64,000 nucleotides of DNA from Segetibacter aerophilus (GTDB lineage: Bacteria > Bacteroidota > Bacteroidia > Chitinophagales > Chitinophagaceae). Shown here piece after piece: positions 35,182 to 43,241 of the stretch (the first letter of the stretch is position 1; the number at the start of each line of letters is the position of its first letter). The stretch spans positions 186,001 through 250,000 of the forward strand of contig NZ_BJYT01000008.1 in NCBI RefSeq assembly GCF_007991655.1. The letters run 5' to 3'. The translations under genes were made by a program, and so were the position numbers. Below the pieces are notes generated by a model, which was given only the letters and a program-made list of their open reading frames with translations, was not told the DNA's origin and searched no databases.

Positions 35182-36195
35182 ATGAACAAGAAAGTCCTCT
35201 GTTTTGGGGAATTGCTGTTGAGGATTTCGCCGGCGTTGGGAGGAGGAAAATCAGGCAATCAACCGATGCAGGTGTATGTAGGCGGAGCAGAAGCAAACGT
35301 AGCCACGGCCCTGGCTGGTTGGAACGTTCCGGTTAAGTATTGTACTGTTTTGCCTGACAACTTTATGTCTAAACACGTGCGACACTACCTGGAGTATAAT
35401 AACATTTTTGCTTCCTCTATTTTACTTGCAGGCAATCGCATTGGTGTCTATTACCTCGAGCGTGGCGCAGACTTAAAAGGAAGCGTTATTTACGACAGAG
35501 AACATTCGGCATTTTCAGAAGTAAAGCGTGGAATGATAGATTGGGACACAGTACTGCATGATGTAGAATGGTTCAATTTTTCTGCAATAAGCCTGGCACT
35601 AAATGAAAATGTTGCAGATGTTTGTCTTGAAGCACTGGAAGCAGCCTCTGCCAAAAACATAACTATTTCCGTTGATCTTAACTACCGATCAAGATTATGG
35701 AAGTATGGAAAACAACCCATAGAAGTAATGCCTCAGCTTGTAGAGTATTGTAATGTTGTCATGGGAAACATATGGTCAGCAAATACTTTGTTAGGTACAG
35801 CTATTGATGAACACGTGCATGAGAAAAAAGACAAGCAAGCTTACCTGGATCACGCCTTGGCAACATCAGAAGAAATTATTCAAAAGTTTGCAAAGTGTAA
35901 GGTAGTTGCCAACACTTTCAGGTTCGATCAAAAGGAGTTGTTGTACTACACAACCATGTACAAAGACCAGCAACAATATGCGTCAACTGAGTTTACAACA
36001 AATAGGGTAGTGGACCGTTCCGGGAGCGGAGATTGCTTTATGGCCGGCCTTATTTATGGTTTGTATAATGATCATGCTCCCCAGGATATTGTAAATTATG
36101 CAGCCGCGGCAGCATTTGGTAAACTACAGGAAGAAGGAGATGCAACCGGCCATGATATTTTAACCGTAGCAAGGATTGAAACAGAGAATAAGTAA
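35182..36195 (+). CDS. PfkB family sugar kinase, 2-keto-3-deoxygluconate kinase-like
   Basis: 337 residues. The N-terminal beta-hairpin lid with V-G-G-A-E-A-N-V-A near 37-45 and the C-terminal S-G-S-G-D-C-F-M-A-G near 280-289 (catalytic Asp in G-S-G-D) define a ribokinase-fold enzyme. The C-F-L/C-F-G-E-L-L-L-R beginning resembles 2-keto-3-deoxygluconate kinases, which act in hexuronate breakdown. A second kinase of the same type lies at 37337 on the other strand. Substrate assignment depends on the neighbouring SDR. Confidence 0.8.
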   Translation: MNKKVLCFGELLLRISPALGGGKSGNQPMQVYVGGAEANVATALAGWNVPVKYCTVLPDNFMSKHVRHYLEYNNIFASSILLAGNRIGVYYLERGADLKGSVIYDREHSAFSEVKRGMIDWDTVLHDVEWFNFSAISLALNENVADVCLEALEAASAKNITISVDLNYRSRLWKYGKQPIEVMPQLVEYCNVVMGNIWSANTLLGTAIDEHVHEKKDKQAYLDHALATSEEIIQKFAKCKVVANTFRFDQKELLYYTTMYKDQQQYASTEFTTNRVVDRSGSGDCFMAGLIYGLYNDHAPQDIVNYAAAAAFGKLQEEGDATGHDILTVARIETENK

Positions 36196-36227
36196 GTTGA
36201 ATCATAATTAGGTTTAAATTTGATAAT

Positions 36228-36431
36228 ATGAAACTTAAAGTGATTATACATGAGGCTGAAGAAGGTGGGCTGTGGGCTGAAGTGCCTGCTCTTCCCGGTT
36301 GCGTTACGCAGGCAGAAACGATGGAGGAGCTAATACCTAACATTTACGAGGCTGTTGAAGGATGCTTATCAGTGGATATCGAGCCATCATCTATTGGAAA
36401 GAATGATAGGCTTTTAGAATTAGCTGTATGA
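36228..36431 (+). CDS. hicB: HicB-like antitoxin (short form)
   Basis: 67 residues: a single partial RNase H-like HicB domain with [19 protein letters not shown], the family signature. It lacks the usual DNA-binding C-terminal domain, so autoregulation, if present, must differ from classical HicAB. Its stop overlaps the hicA start by four bases. The order hicB-hicA is the reverse of E. coli. Confidence 0.82.
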   Translation: MKLKVIIHEAEEGGLWAEVPALPGCVTQAETMEELIPNIYEAVEGCLSVDIEPSSIGKNDRLLELAV

Positions 36432-36634
36432 AAACAGTTTCCGGAAAGCAGTTTGCCAAAATATTAGAAACAAAAGGATGGACGCTAAAAAGAATTCAAG
36501 GGAGTCATTTCATTTATTCCCACCCAAATAAGAATCAAATTATTTCTGTACCTGTTCATAAAAATGAAGATTTGAAAAAGGGACTACAGAAGAGTCTAAT
36601 GAATTTAGCGGAAATAAAAGATGATGAGTTATAA
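36428..36634 (+). CDS. hicA: HicA-like mRNA interferase toxin
   Basis: 68 residues: the complete double-stranded RNA-binding-like HicA fold with G-K-Q-F-A-K-I-L-E near 6-14, [10 protein letters not shown] (catalytic His about 27) and [12 protein letters not shown]. HicA degrades mRNA when not bound by HicB. The pair sits in the hexuronate-type locus, between two kinases with opposite orientation. A 15-base-pair hairpin ends the unit. Confidence 0.88.
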   Translation: MKTVSGKQFAKILETKGWTLKRIQGSHFIYSHPNKNQIISVPVHKNEDLKKGLQKSLMNLAEIKDDEL

Positions 36635-36635
36635 A

Positions 36636-36681
36636 TTATAGAAAGTAAAAAGGCTGTAATTTGCAATTTTACTTTCTATAA
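36636..36681. terminator. Hairpin after hicA
   Basis: A perfect 15-base stem, TTATAGAAAGTAAAA (36636-36650) with TTTTACTTTCTATAA (36667-36681), and a 16-base loop. The stem is AT-rich and lies between the convergent hicA and YhcH genes, so it may serve both. Confidence 0.65.
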
Positions 36682-36707
36682 ATAAAATGTTCTTCACTTC
36701 GCCAAGA

Positions 36708-37154
36708 TTACAACTTCACTTTCACTACTAACTTCTTTATCATGCCTTCGCCGATCTGTGGAGCATGTACATCTTCCGGATAAAAAATGGCAAACTGGCC
36801 GGCTTGTAGAGTAAAATAGGTGTCGGGCTTATCATCGTAAAAAGTTACATCCTTCTCTGCGTTGTATTCTCCTTTGGGCGAAGAGACTCTTTCTCTTGCG
36901 CTCCATCCTATTTGCTCTTTGCCTGTCGGGCAAACCTGAATATCAAGCCAGTGATTGTGGCATTCAAATTTTGCTTCTTCACGCGAATAGCCTTGACGGT
37001 CGGTTACACCTGCATGTAGTTCAGGTCCGTCAATCTGGTATTTTCCTGGTTCAATCGCTGCTAAGTTTTGACTTTTAATAAATTCAAAAGCTTTAGCAAA
37101 ACGGGGATGAAGGCTAACGTATTTGTCTGAGTTGGATAATGTGTCGATGATCAT
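36708..37154 (-). CDS. YhcH/YjgK/YiaL (DUF386) family protein
   Basis: 148 residues of a cupin-like fold. Family hallmarks: a middle section Y-Q-I-D-G-P-E-L-H-A, E-C-H-N-H-W-L-D-I-Q (metal-binding His and Glu), then F-A-I-F-Y-P-E-D-V-H-A-P-Q-I-G and K-K-L-V-V-K-V. Members occur in sialic acid and hexuronate loci and are thought to act on sugar anomers. Its place next to the PfkB kinases fits this. Confidence 0.88.
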   Translation of the reverse strand: MIIDTLSNSDKYVSLHPRFAKAFEFIKSQNLAAIEPGKYQIDGPELHAGVTDRQGYSREEAKFECHNHWLDIQVCPTGKEQIGWSARERVSSPKGEYNAEKDVTFYDDKPDTYFTLQAGQFAIFYPEDVHAPQIGEGMIKKLVVKVKL

Positions 37155-37161
37155 GTGATGA

Positions 37162-37197
37162 GTTTTAAGTGTTAGGTTTTAAGTGATAAGTTATAAG
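37162..37197 (-). repeat. Short tandem repeat upstream of the YhcH gene
   Basis: GTTTTAAGTGTTAG (37162-37175), GTTTTAAGTGATAA (37176-37189) and a partial GTTATAAG make two and a half units of 14 bases directly before the start of the minus-strand gene. Confidence 0.55.
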
Positions 37198-37229
37198 CAT
37201 TTCCATTTTCGTTGAAAAAATGTTTTAAA

Positions 37230-37290
37230 GTACAAGTGTGCGACGCAACGATGCAACATGAAAGTTATAAAGGCCGGTAACAAAAAAATC
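37230..37290 (+). repeat. Dispersed intergenic repeat (B type), most complete copy
   Basis: Head GTACAAGTG + T + GCGACGC + AACGATG at 37230-37253, a middle with GAAAGTTATAAAG, and the tail GGCCGGTAACAAAAAAATC, which runs into the left arm of the following terminator. Confidence 0.78.
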
Positions 37291-37313
37291 CGCCAGAAGA
37301 TAAGCGGATTTTT
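37284..37313 (-). terminator. Terminator of the second PfkB kinase gene
   Basis: AAAAATCCGC (37284-37293) pairs with GCGGATTTTT (37304-37313) over 10 bases. It lies 24 bases after the stop of the minus-strand kinase gene. Confidence 0.75.
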
Positions 37314-37336
37314 ATTTTTTACTTTTTACTTTTCAA

Positions 37337-38362
37337 TTAACGTTGAACACGGCCGGAAGCATCTCCTTTTACAAGATCCATTACTTCTTTACGTGTTGCA
37401 TGGTTAAGGTCCCCGGGAATGGTGTGCTTTAACGCAGAAGCTGCCACGCCGAATTCCGCAGCCTGGTTGAGAGGCATATTAGTTACAAGGCCGTAAATAA
37501 AACCACTCGCAAAAGAGTCGCCACTGCCAACGCGGTCAACAATACGAACTTCATATTGCCTTGTGTGGTAGAACTCGTTGCCGTCATACACCAAAGCGCT
37601 CCATCCGTTGTCGGAAGCACTATGGCTTTCGCGCAAAGTGGAGGCAATGTATTTAAAACCAAACTTTTCTTTCATCTGCTGAAAAACGCTCTTATAACCT
37701 TCCAGGTTGAGTTCTCCTTTTGTGATGTCTGTACCTTCTGCTTTAAACCCTAACGTTGTATCAGCATCTTCTTCGTTGCCGATACAAACATCTACATATT
37801 GGCAAAGGTTAGTCATGATTTGACGGGCTTTTTCCTTACTCCATAATTTCTTGCGATAGTTAAGGTCGATACTTGTAGTAATACCTTTTGCTTTCGCAGC
37901 TTTTAAAGCAGCCTCAGTAAGGGCAGCAGATTTATCGCTCAGCGCAGGGGTAATACCTGTTGTGTGAAACCAGTCGGCGCCGTCAAAAATTTTATCCCAG
38001 TCAAATTCACTTGCATCCACTTCGGCTATTGAAGCACCGGCACGGTCATACACCACTTGCGATGCCCGCATTGATGCGCCAGTCTCAAGAAAATAAATAC
38101 CTAGCCTGTCTCCACCGCGAGCTATAAATTGGGTATCGACGCCATATCGACGGAGGTGATTGATGGCTGATTGACCAATAGGATTATCAGGAACTTTAGA
38201 AACAAATACACCGTTCTCACCGTAGTTACAAATGGCAGCAGAAACGTTTGCTTCACCACCACCGTAGGTAACATCAAAAGAGTCGGCTTGAACAAATCTT
38301 TTAAAATCAGGAGTTGACAATCTCAGCATTATTTCTCCAAGTGTCACAACTTTTTTAGGCAT
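37337..38362 (-). CDS. PfkB family sugar kinase, 2-keto-3-deoxygluconate kinase-like (second copy)
   Basis: 341 residues. Y-G-G-G-E-A-N-V-S-A near 33-42 and V-G-S-G-D-S-F-A-S-G near 289-298 are the substrate and ATP-site motifs of ribokinase-fold enzymes. It shares the overall length, the E-x-x-L-R-x-S start and the D-L-N-Y-R-x-x-L-W segment with the kinase at 35182, so the two are paralogues, divergent enough to differ in substrate. It has its own terminator and a likely promoter at 38411. Confidence 0.85.
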   Translation of the reverse strand: MPKKVVTLGEIMLRLSTPDFKRFVQADSFDVTYGGGEANVSAAICNYGENGVFVSKVPDNPIGQSAINHLRRYGVDTQFIARGGDRLGIYFLETGASMRASQVVYDRAGASIAEVDASEFDWDKIFDGADWFHTTGITPALSDKSAALTEAALKAAKAKGITTSIDLNYRKKLWSKEKARQIMTNLCQYVDVCIGNEEDADTTLGFKAEGTDITKGELNLEGYKSVFQQMKEKFGFKYIASTLRESHSASDNGWSALVYDGNEFYHTRQYEVRIVDRVGSGDSFASGFIYGLVTNMPLNQAAEFGVAASALKHTIPGDLNHATRKEVMDLVKGDASGRVQR

Positions 38363-38410
38363 CGTTATTTATTTTTTTGTTGGTTTTGAATGTTATTAGC
38401 AAAAGGTGGT

Positions 38411-38418
38411 CAAAGATA
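38411..38418 (-). promoter_or_regulatory. -7 box of the second PfkB kinase promoter
   Basis: Minus-strand TATCTTTG matches TAnnTTTG. No TTG lies at the proper -33 distance. Expected leader about 40 bases. Confidence 0.42.
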
Positions 38419-38484
38419 CTTCTTCACTTTACAATTTTATAAATAGGCTCATTATTTTGTATAGTGCTTCTTGAGGGGATTTCA

Positions 38485-39177
38485 CTATCGATGATTCCTG
38501 GCAGTTTTTGTCTCAGGCCTGAATTTGTCTAAAATGAAAATGCACAAGGCCAGCCAAACAAAACTTAGGCAGAAGCCAGCGATTACATCGCTGGCATAAT
38601 GCACCTGCAAGTAAACGCGACTGAAAGCTATTATCGTGGCTAGAATAAATAAGAAAGCAGTACCGGTGCATTTCCAAACAAGGTCTCTTTCAGACTTCCA
38701 CAGCATATAAATGATAATGCCTACAAAGGTGAACGATGAAAACGAATGGCCGCTGGGAAAACTAAAACCGCTAACGTTTGCAATCAGCGGATGCGGTGGC
38801 CTGTGACGTTGGAAAATGTTTTTAATCAGGTACAATAGTAAGCCGCTGGAGAGACCGATAGCGGTAATATTGAAAGACTTATAATTGTTCTTCTTAAAGA
38901 AGACAAAGTAGAGAGAGAGTAGTATGTATGCAGGCAACAGAAAATTAAGCGACCCAAAAAAGGTAAAGAAAATAAGCACCTGTGTTACGCTGTTAGACCT
39001 GTAACGATCAAGGAATTTAAAAACAGAAAAGTCGAAGCTTGTTTGATTTTGTAAGACCACCTCATTTGTAAGAAAAAAAAGCACCAGGAGAAAGACGGCA
39101 GTTATAAACAAAACAACCAGTACTCTTATTGAAATTCCTTTTACTTCTTCTTTAGTTACTGCTGGCTCATTTTGCAT
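38485..39177 (-). CDS. PAP2 family membrane phosphatase
   Basis: 230 residues with about five or six membrane segments. The three phosphatase motifs are clear: K-N-I-F-Q-R-H-R-P (about 115-123), F-P-S-G-H-S (about 140-145, catalytic His) and S-R-V-Y-L-Q-V-H-Y-A-S-D (about 188-199). It resembles inner-membrane lipid phosphatases of the PgpB/undecaprenyl-pyrophosphate phosphatase type. A second, differently built PAP2 protein is encoded just upstream on the same strand, 68 bases away. Confidence 0.9.
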   Translation of the reverse strand: MQNEPAVTKEEVKGISIRVLVVLFITAVFLLVLFFLTNEVVLQNQTSFDFSVFKFLDRYRSNSVTQVLIFFTFFGSLNFLLPAYILLSLYFVFFKKNNYKSFNITAIGLSSGLLLYLIKNIFQRHRPPHPLIANVSGFSFPSGHSFSSFTFVGIIIYMLWKSERDLVWKCTGTAFLFILATIIAFSRVYLQVHYASDVIAGFCLSFVWLALCIFILDKFRPETKTARNHR

Positions 39178-39245
39178 CTGGTTCTGATATTTGTAAAAAT
39201 AATTTTCATATCTAAATTTTTGTACAACAATAAATATACCCCAAC

Positions 39246-40211
39246 TTAAAAGGTATAGGTGAGACCCGATAAGAATTGATTATGGTTGTACTGCAGGTTA
39301 AAAGACAAAGAGGTGGCAGGGCGACCGGCTTGTTTCAACGCGGAGTAGCGGTGGAAGTTCCGAACAACCTGCCTTCCACTTAAGTAACCAAGCATAGCGC
39401 CTACTACAACGTCTGTTGCCCAGTGCTTGTTTTCTGTTAGTCTACTGAGACCAATTAAAGTGGCCGCAGAATATGATATAATTGGTACCAGCGGTTTATC
39501 TTTATATTCTACAGCAAATACGGTTGCTGCTGCAAAGGCAGCCGTAGTATGTCCTGACGGAAAGGACGAATATGCTTGTCGATCTACACTCTTTTTGAAA
39601 GGATAGAATGGTCCGCGAAAAATCGGCCCGATATTATTAGAATTAGGATCGGTATAATAGGGCCTTTGCTCCCCCGATAAATACTTGCCTATAGTAGACA
39701 GAAGTCCTGCTGTTATATATGCCTGCGTAGCAAGTGCAGTAGTTGTTTTTTCTTTTTGCGTTTTAAAAATAAGTCCATAAGCATATAAGCCTGCGATCGT
39801 ATACACCTCGTAAGCACCTCCAAAATTGGTTACATACCTACTTATGTCTGTTACGGTTTTACTATCATCACGCACCCTGGCTGCATAGTTGGTAACCGAC
39901 CGGTTAGTAAGCGCAACTGCGCCTGTTACAAGAGCAAAGCCACCAACCCGTAGCCAGTCTTTTTTATCGGTGTGAAAAGGGCTGCTCAATTGTTTTTTTA
40001 AATTGTCCTGAAGTAAAAAAAAGTAGGTTTTAAGATCGAGTTTGTAGTCCTGGTAGTTTGCAACATTATTGGGGGTATTTACCAAGTTTAGTAAAGCGCC
40101 CTCGTTTATGCGTAAGCTGTCCGGCTGTTTATAAAGCGTATCCTTTTGCTGTGCTAGGGAGAGGATGGGAAAAAGAATTATAATAGCTAAAAGCTTGACT
40201 GGTACATTCAT
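39246..40211 (-). CDS. Exported PAP2 superfamily phosphatase
   Basis: 321 residues with a signal peptide ending L-S-L-A-Q (about 21). Motifs: G-E-Q-R-P-Y for the first, F-P-S-G-H-T-T-A-A-F for the second and L-S-R-L-T-E-N-K-H-W-A-T-D for the third. The loop between motifs 1 and 2 is long, as in periplasmic LpxE/LpxF-like and outer-envelope PAP2 proteins of Bacteroidota. The C-terminus N-Q-F-L-S-G-L-T-Y-T-F alternates like a beta strand ending in Phe. A lipid or polyprenyl phosphate substrate is likely, but which one is unknown. Confidence 0.85.
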   Translation of the reverse strand: MNVPVKLLAIIILFPILSLAQQKDTLYKQPDSLRINEGALLNLVNTPNNVANYQDYKLDLKTYFFLLQDNLKKQLSSPFHTDKKDWLRVGGFALVTGAVALTNRSVTNYAARVRDDSKTVTDISRYVTNFGGAYEVYTIAGLYAYGLIFKTQKEKTTTALATQAYITAGLLSTIGKYLSGEQRPYYTDPNSNNIGPIFRGPFYPFKKSVDRQAYSSFPSGHTTAAFAAATVFAVEYKDKPLVPIISYSAATLIGLSRLTENKHWATDVVVGAMLGYLSGRQVVRNFHRYSALKQAGRPATSLSFNLQYNHNQFLSGLTYTF

Positions 40212-40263
40212 CTACGCTCGGTTGTAATTAATTTCTTTTGCATCGCTACTTTTCTTTTTCCGC

Positions 40264-40292
40264 TAAATGTACTAAACATCTTAAAAGAACAA
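40264..40292 (-). promoter_or_regulatory. Possible promoter of the exported PAP2 gene
   Basis: Minus strand: TTG (40290-40292), 18 bases, TACATTTA (40264-40271), one base off TAnnTTTG. The TTG is formed by the A-rich tail of the neighbouring dispersed repeat. Confidence 0.38.
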
Positions 40293-40349
40293 TTTTTTTG
40301 ATACCAGCTGCTAAGCTCACTTCAGCATTGTTGTGTCACTCACTTCAAC
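40291..40349 (-). repeat. Dispersed intergenic repeat (A type)
   Basis: Minus-strand head begins GTTGAAGTG (variant), then A, GTGACAC, AACAATG; tail GCTGGTATCAAAAAAATT. Its tail half is close to that of the copy at 45481. Confidence 0.7.
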
Positions 40350-40491
40350 TAATATCGCTAGTTTCAACCTCACAGATTGCTTGACTTTGATTACTCAGAT
40401 TTTAAAAATCGAAACGATGGTTGTTGTAAATGTCAATGCGAGCAATACGATAGGGAAATAGGGTCAAAACATAGAAACATCATAAAACAAA

Positions 40492-40514
40492 AAAACCACC
40501 TCTTGGGTGGTTTT
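40492..40514 (-). terminator. Terminator of the small membrane ORF
   Basis: AAAACCACC (40492-40500) pairs with GGTGGTTTT (40506-40514) over a 5-base loop. It follows the stop of the small minus-strand ORF by 18 bases. Confidence 0.75.
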
Positions 40515-40532
40515 GACTTTTTTTATATCTTC

Positions 40533-40649
40533 CTAATCACGACCCTTATCTAATTTTTTTACTGAGTAGTAGTTGTTGATACTTATGTAAGCCAGCGTAA
40601 AAAGAGATGACGCAATTAGCAAAATGACTATTAGTGTGATAGTTTCCAT
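40533..40649 (-). CDS. Small single-span membrane protein (38 residues)
   Basis: ATG at 40647-40649, stop at 40533-40535. The product starts M-E-T-I-T-L-I-V-I-L-L-I-A-S-S-L-F-T-L-A, one membrane helix with a short N-terminus, and continues with Y-Y-S-V-K-K-L-D-K-G-R-D, a polar basic tail that should face the cytoplasm. A strong terminator directly follows, which argues that the ORF is transcribed as its own unit. It lies in an 840-base gap that is otherwise gene-free. No family is recognised. Confidence 0.6.
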   Translation of the reverse strand: METITLIVILLIASSLFTLAYISINNYYSVKKLDKGRD

Positions 40650-41051
40650 ATTGCTTAAATTTTAACCGTTATAAATAAAATATATCTAAAAAACATGCCA
40701 AATTATAGGCCTTTGAATCTCAAATATTTGAAGGGTAAATTAGGAGGGAAGGATTAAGAAAGCAGTCCTGATTTAAGGACTTAGAAGTATGATGAAAAGC
40801 AGCTCATCAACGGGCTTCTACCTCTTGTAATCCTTCTCACATAATCCACCCTGAAGCACCCGAAACTCACTAGTAAAATTACTTATAAGCTTTCTGAATA
40901 ACGGTTCTAAAAATGTTAAAAGGAAGGGTAGAAGGGGTCTTTAACCTTTGTTTAAAAATCGTAGCTATTGCAAGAATTCATTTAGAATCTTTTTGCGCAA
41001 GTAACGGTGTTTGTAATGGGACAGTTAGTCTTTATTTGGGAAGGTTCTATG
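40650..41051. other. Gene-free stretch upstream of the small membrane ORF
   Basis: About 400 AT-rich bases with no convincing ORF, no repeat copy and no consensus promoter. It must hold the promoter of the small ORF and the end of the isoaspartyl peptidase transcript. Confidence 0.5.
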
Positions 41052-41996
41052 TTATTTATAAATAGCGACTTCGTTGGTTCCATCGCTGCTTTTAACGCCG
41101 CGGTACATACCTGCACTATTAAAAACCATTACAAAATTTCCTTGCTTATCTACTGATATCAAACCACCCTCACCTTCCATCTTCACTAGTTTATTTAGTA
41201 CGACTTCGTTGCAGGCTTCTTCTACAGTTAGTCCTTTGTATTCCATTAAGGCGCTCACATCATATGCAGCCACTGCGCGGATAAAGACTTCACCATGACC
41301 TGTGCAGCTTATGGCGCAGGTGTTATTATTTGCATAGGTTCCACTGCCAATGAGAGGACTATCTCCAATTCGTCCGTACTTTTTGTTGGTCATTCCTCCC
41401 GTGCTTGTGGCGGCAGCGATGTTGCCGTTCTGGTCACAGGCCACCGCGCCAACGGTACCAAACTTCTTTTCTTTCAGTTCATTCAAGTCGTGCAGCGTAT
41501 GATCTAAAGTATAATTGTCTGAGTCGCGAACAGCCTTCCATTGATCGTATCGGAACTGCGAGAAAAAGTATTCATCCGGTTCTAGCTTTACACCTTGTTT
41601 TATAGCAAAGTCATTTGCTCCTTTGCCGCTTAAGAAAACATGGTTGCTATTTATTAAAACTTCCGTTGCAAGCTCTATAGGGTTTCTTACATTTCTAACG
41701 CCTGCAACAGCCCCTGCTTCCAAATTTTTACCATCCATAATGGCGGCGTCCATTTCCTGCAAACCCTTTTTGGTAAAAACCGAGCCTCTGCCTGCATTGA
41801 AAAGAAGGTTGTCTTCTAATATAACCGTCGCTGCTTTCACAGCATTTACCGCCGATCCGCCTTCCTGCAACACAGCAAAGCCTCCGTTAAGCGCCTCTTG
41901 CAAACCTTTAAGATAGGCCTGCTCAAGTTCGTCAGACATTTCTTCTTTATTGATCGTACCAGCGCCGCCATGTATAACAAGTGTAAGCTTTTGCAT
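41052..41996 (-). CDS. iaaA: Isoaspartyl peptidase / plant-type L-asparaginase (Ntn hydrolase)
   Basis: 314 residues without a signal peptide. The autocleavage site is K-F-G-T-V-G-A-V-A-C-D, where Thr181 becomes the N-terminal nucleophile of the beta subunit; G-R-I-G-D-S-P-L-I-G-S-G and C-T-G-H-G-E are the substrate-binding loops, and N-A-G-R-G-S lies in the alpha chain. It hydrolyses beta-aspartyl dipeptides and asparagine in the cytoplasm. It stands alone on the minus strand with gaps on both sides. Confidence 0.92.
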   Translation of the reverse strand: MQKLTLVIHGGAGTINKEEMSDELEQAYLKGLQEALNGGFAVLQEGGSAVNAVKAATVILEDNLLFNAGRGSVFTKKGLQEMDAAIMDGKNLEAGAVAGVRNVRNPIELATEVLINSNHVFLSGKGANDFAIKQGVKLEPDEYFFSQFRYDQWKAVRDSDNYTLDHTLHDLNELKEKKFGTVGAVACDQNGNIAAATSTGGMTNKKYGRIGDSPLIGSGTYANNNTCAISCTGHGEVFIRAVAAYDVSALMEYKGLTVEEACNEVVLNKLVKMEGEGGLISVDKQGNFVMVFNSAGMYRGVKSSDGTNEVAIYK

Positions 41997-42163
41997 AAGT
42001 TGTAAACGAAAATTTAAAGCAGCGAAATTAGGTAAATAACCGCGGCAACTTTTAACAACAGGATTTAAAGAAGGTTTGAAAAATAGCGATGATTTAGTGA
42101 ATGAAGGATGTAAAATAATCCTTACTGAAGTCGACGAAAAGACCAGCTTAATAGCGATACAAA

Positions 42164-42221
42164 GATGAACGGATTGCGACGCAAGAATGACGCTATGAAA
42201 AGCTTGCTTGTATTAAAAGAA
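42164..42221 (+). repeat. Dispersed intergenic repeat (C type), left of the identical pair
   Basis: Bases 42164-42201 carry GCGACGC within a 38-base stretch that is identical to the reverse complement of 57144-57181. The part before the palindrome differs from the A and B heads. A tail-like GCTTGTATTAAAAGAAG follows. Confidence 0.75.
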
Positions 42222-42241
42222 GCCATGGTTATTATTGGGAT

Positions 42242-43234
42242 TCAGTTAGAAAGAAGATCGCAACACTCGTTGAATAATTTCTCCCTGTTAATTGCAACCG
42301 TTCCCACTTCTTCGCAAACAAGGCCGCCTGCTATATTAGCCATCGAAGCTGCGAAGGATATGTCTTTTGTAGCGGCATAAACCAATGAAGCGACAGCAAT
42401 GACCGTATCTCCAGCTCCACTTACATCTGCAATACTTCTTACGTGAGTAGGAATAATTTTAGAAGTCTGGTCATCCTTATAAAAAACGCCCTTTTCCGAC
42501 AAAGTGATCAGGGAAATCGAATGCTGCAGAATGTTTTTTAGCTGTTGATGAATATCATTTAAAAAGGCTTCATTCACGTCGTCCAATAAAACATTCAAGC
42601 CATCTTTGACCTCTTTAAGGTTAGGCTTAAAAATGGTGGCATTTTTAAAAGAGAAGAAATTTTTACGCTTAGGATCTACAGTCGTAACAATACTGTTTTT
42701 TGAACAAACAAACATCATCTGCTCTATCCCGGTGGCAGTTAGAACACCTTTGTTATAGTCTTCAAAGATGACAACGGAAGGTTTTTCAGCCTCCACGAAA
42801 TCTGTAAATTTTTGTATTAACACCGCCTCTTCATCTCTATTAATATCTCTAGTCATCTCAGCATCGAGGCGAAGCATATGTTGGTTTCGACTAATGACCC
42901 TTGTTTTGTTGGTAGTAATGCGATCATTGCTGATGACTATGTGGCTGCAGTCAATCTTATTTTTTTCCAAAAGGTTTACCAGCGATCGTCCGTCATCATC
43001 GTTGCCAATAACTGAAAAAATAATGGTGGCTGCGCCTAACGAAGCAGTATTGAGTGCAACATTTCCTGCACCTCCCATTCTTAATTCTTTCTGATCTAAA
43101 ACCACTACCGGCACTGGAGCTTCCGGCGATATCCGTTCAACATTTCCCCACCAGTAAGTATCCAGCATTACATCACCCACAATAGCCACCTTCATCAAAG
43201 AAAACGCGGAGAACAACTGTTCAAGATCGGGCAT
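42242..43234 (-). CDS. D-glycero-beta-D-manno-heptose-7-phosphate kinase-like (RfaE domain I)
   Basis: 330 residues. The start V-A-I-V-G-D-V-M-L-D-T-Y-W-W-G and R-I-S-P-E-A-P-V-P-V-V near 17-43 with G-G-A-G-N-V-A-L-N near 54-62 is the RfaE/HldA signature; V-S-G-A-G-D-T-V-I-A near 262 gives the catalytic Asp. HldA phosphorylates heptose-7-phosphate to the 1,7-bisphosphate for ADP-heptose. The nucleotidyltransferase half (HldE C-domain) is absent and no other heptose gene adjoins, so the role in this organism is open. APC permease lies 7 bases upstream. Confidence 0.85.
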   Translation of the reverse strand: MPDLEQLFSAFSLMKVAIVGDVMLDTYWWGNVERISPEAPVPVVVLDQKELRMGGAGNVALNTASLGAATIIFSVIGNDDDGRSLVNLLEKNKIDCSHIVISNDRITTNKTRVISRNQHMLRLDAEMTRDINRDEEAVLIQKFTDFVEAEKPSVVIFEDYNKGVLTATGIEQMMFVCSKNSIVTTVDPKRKNFFSFKNATIFKPNLKEVKDGLNVLLDDVNEAFLNDIHQQLKNILQHSISLITLSEKGVFYKDDQTSKIIPTHVRSIADVSGAGDTVIAVASLVYAATKDISFAASMANIAGGLVCEEVGTVAINREKLFNECCDLLSN

Positions 43235-43241
43235 ACTTACA

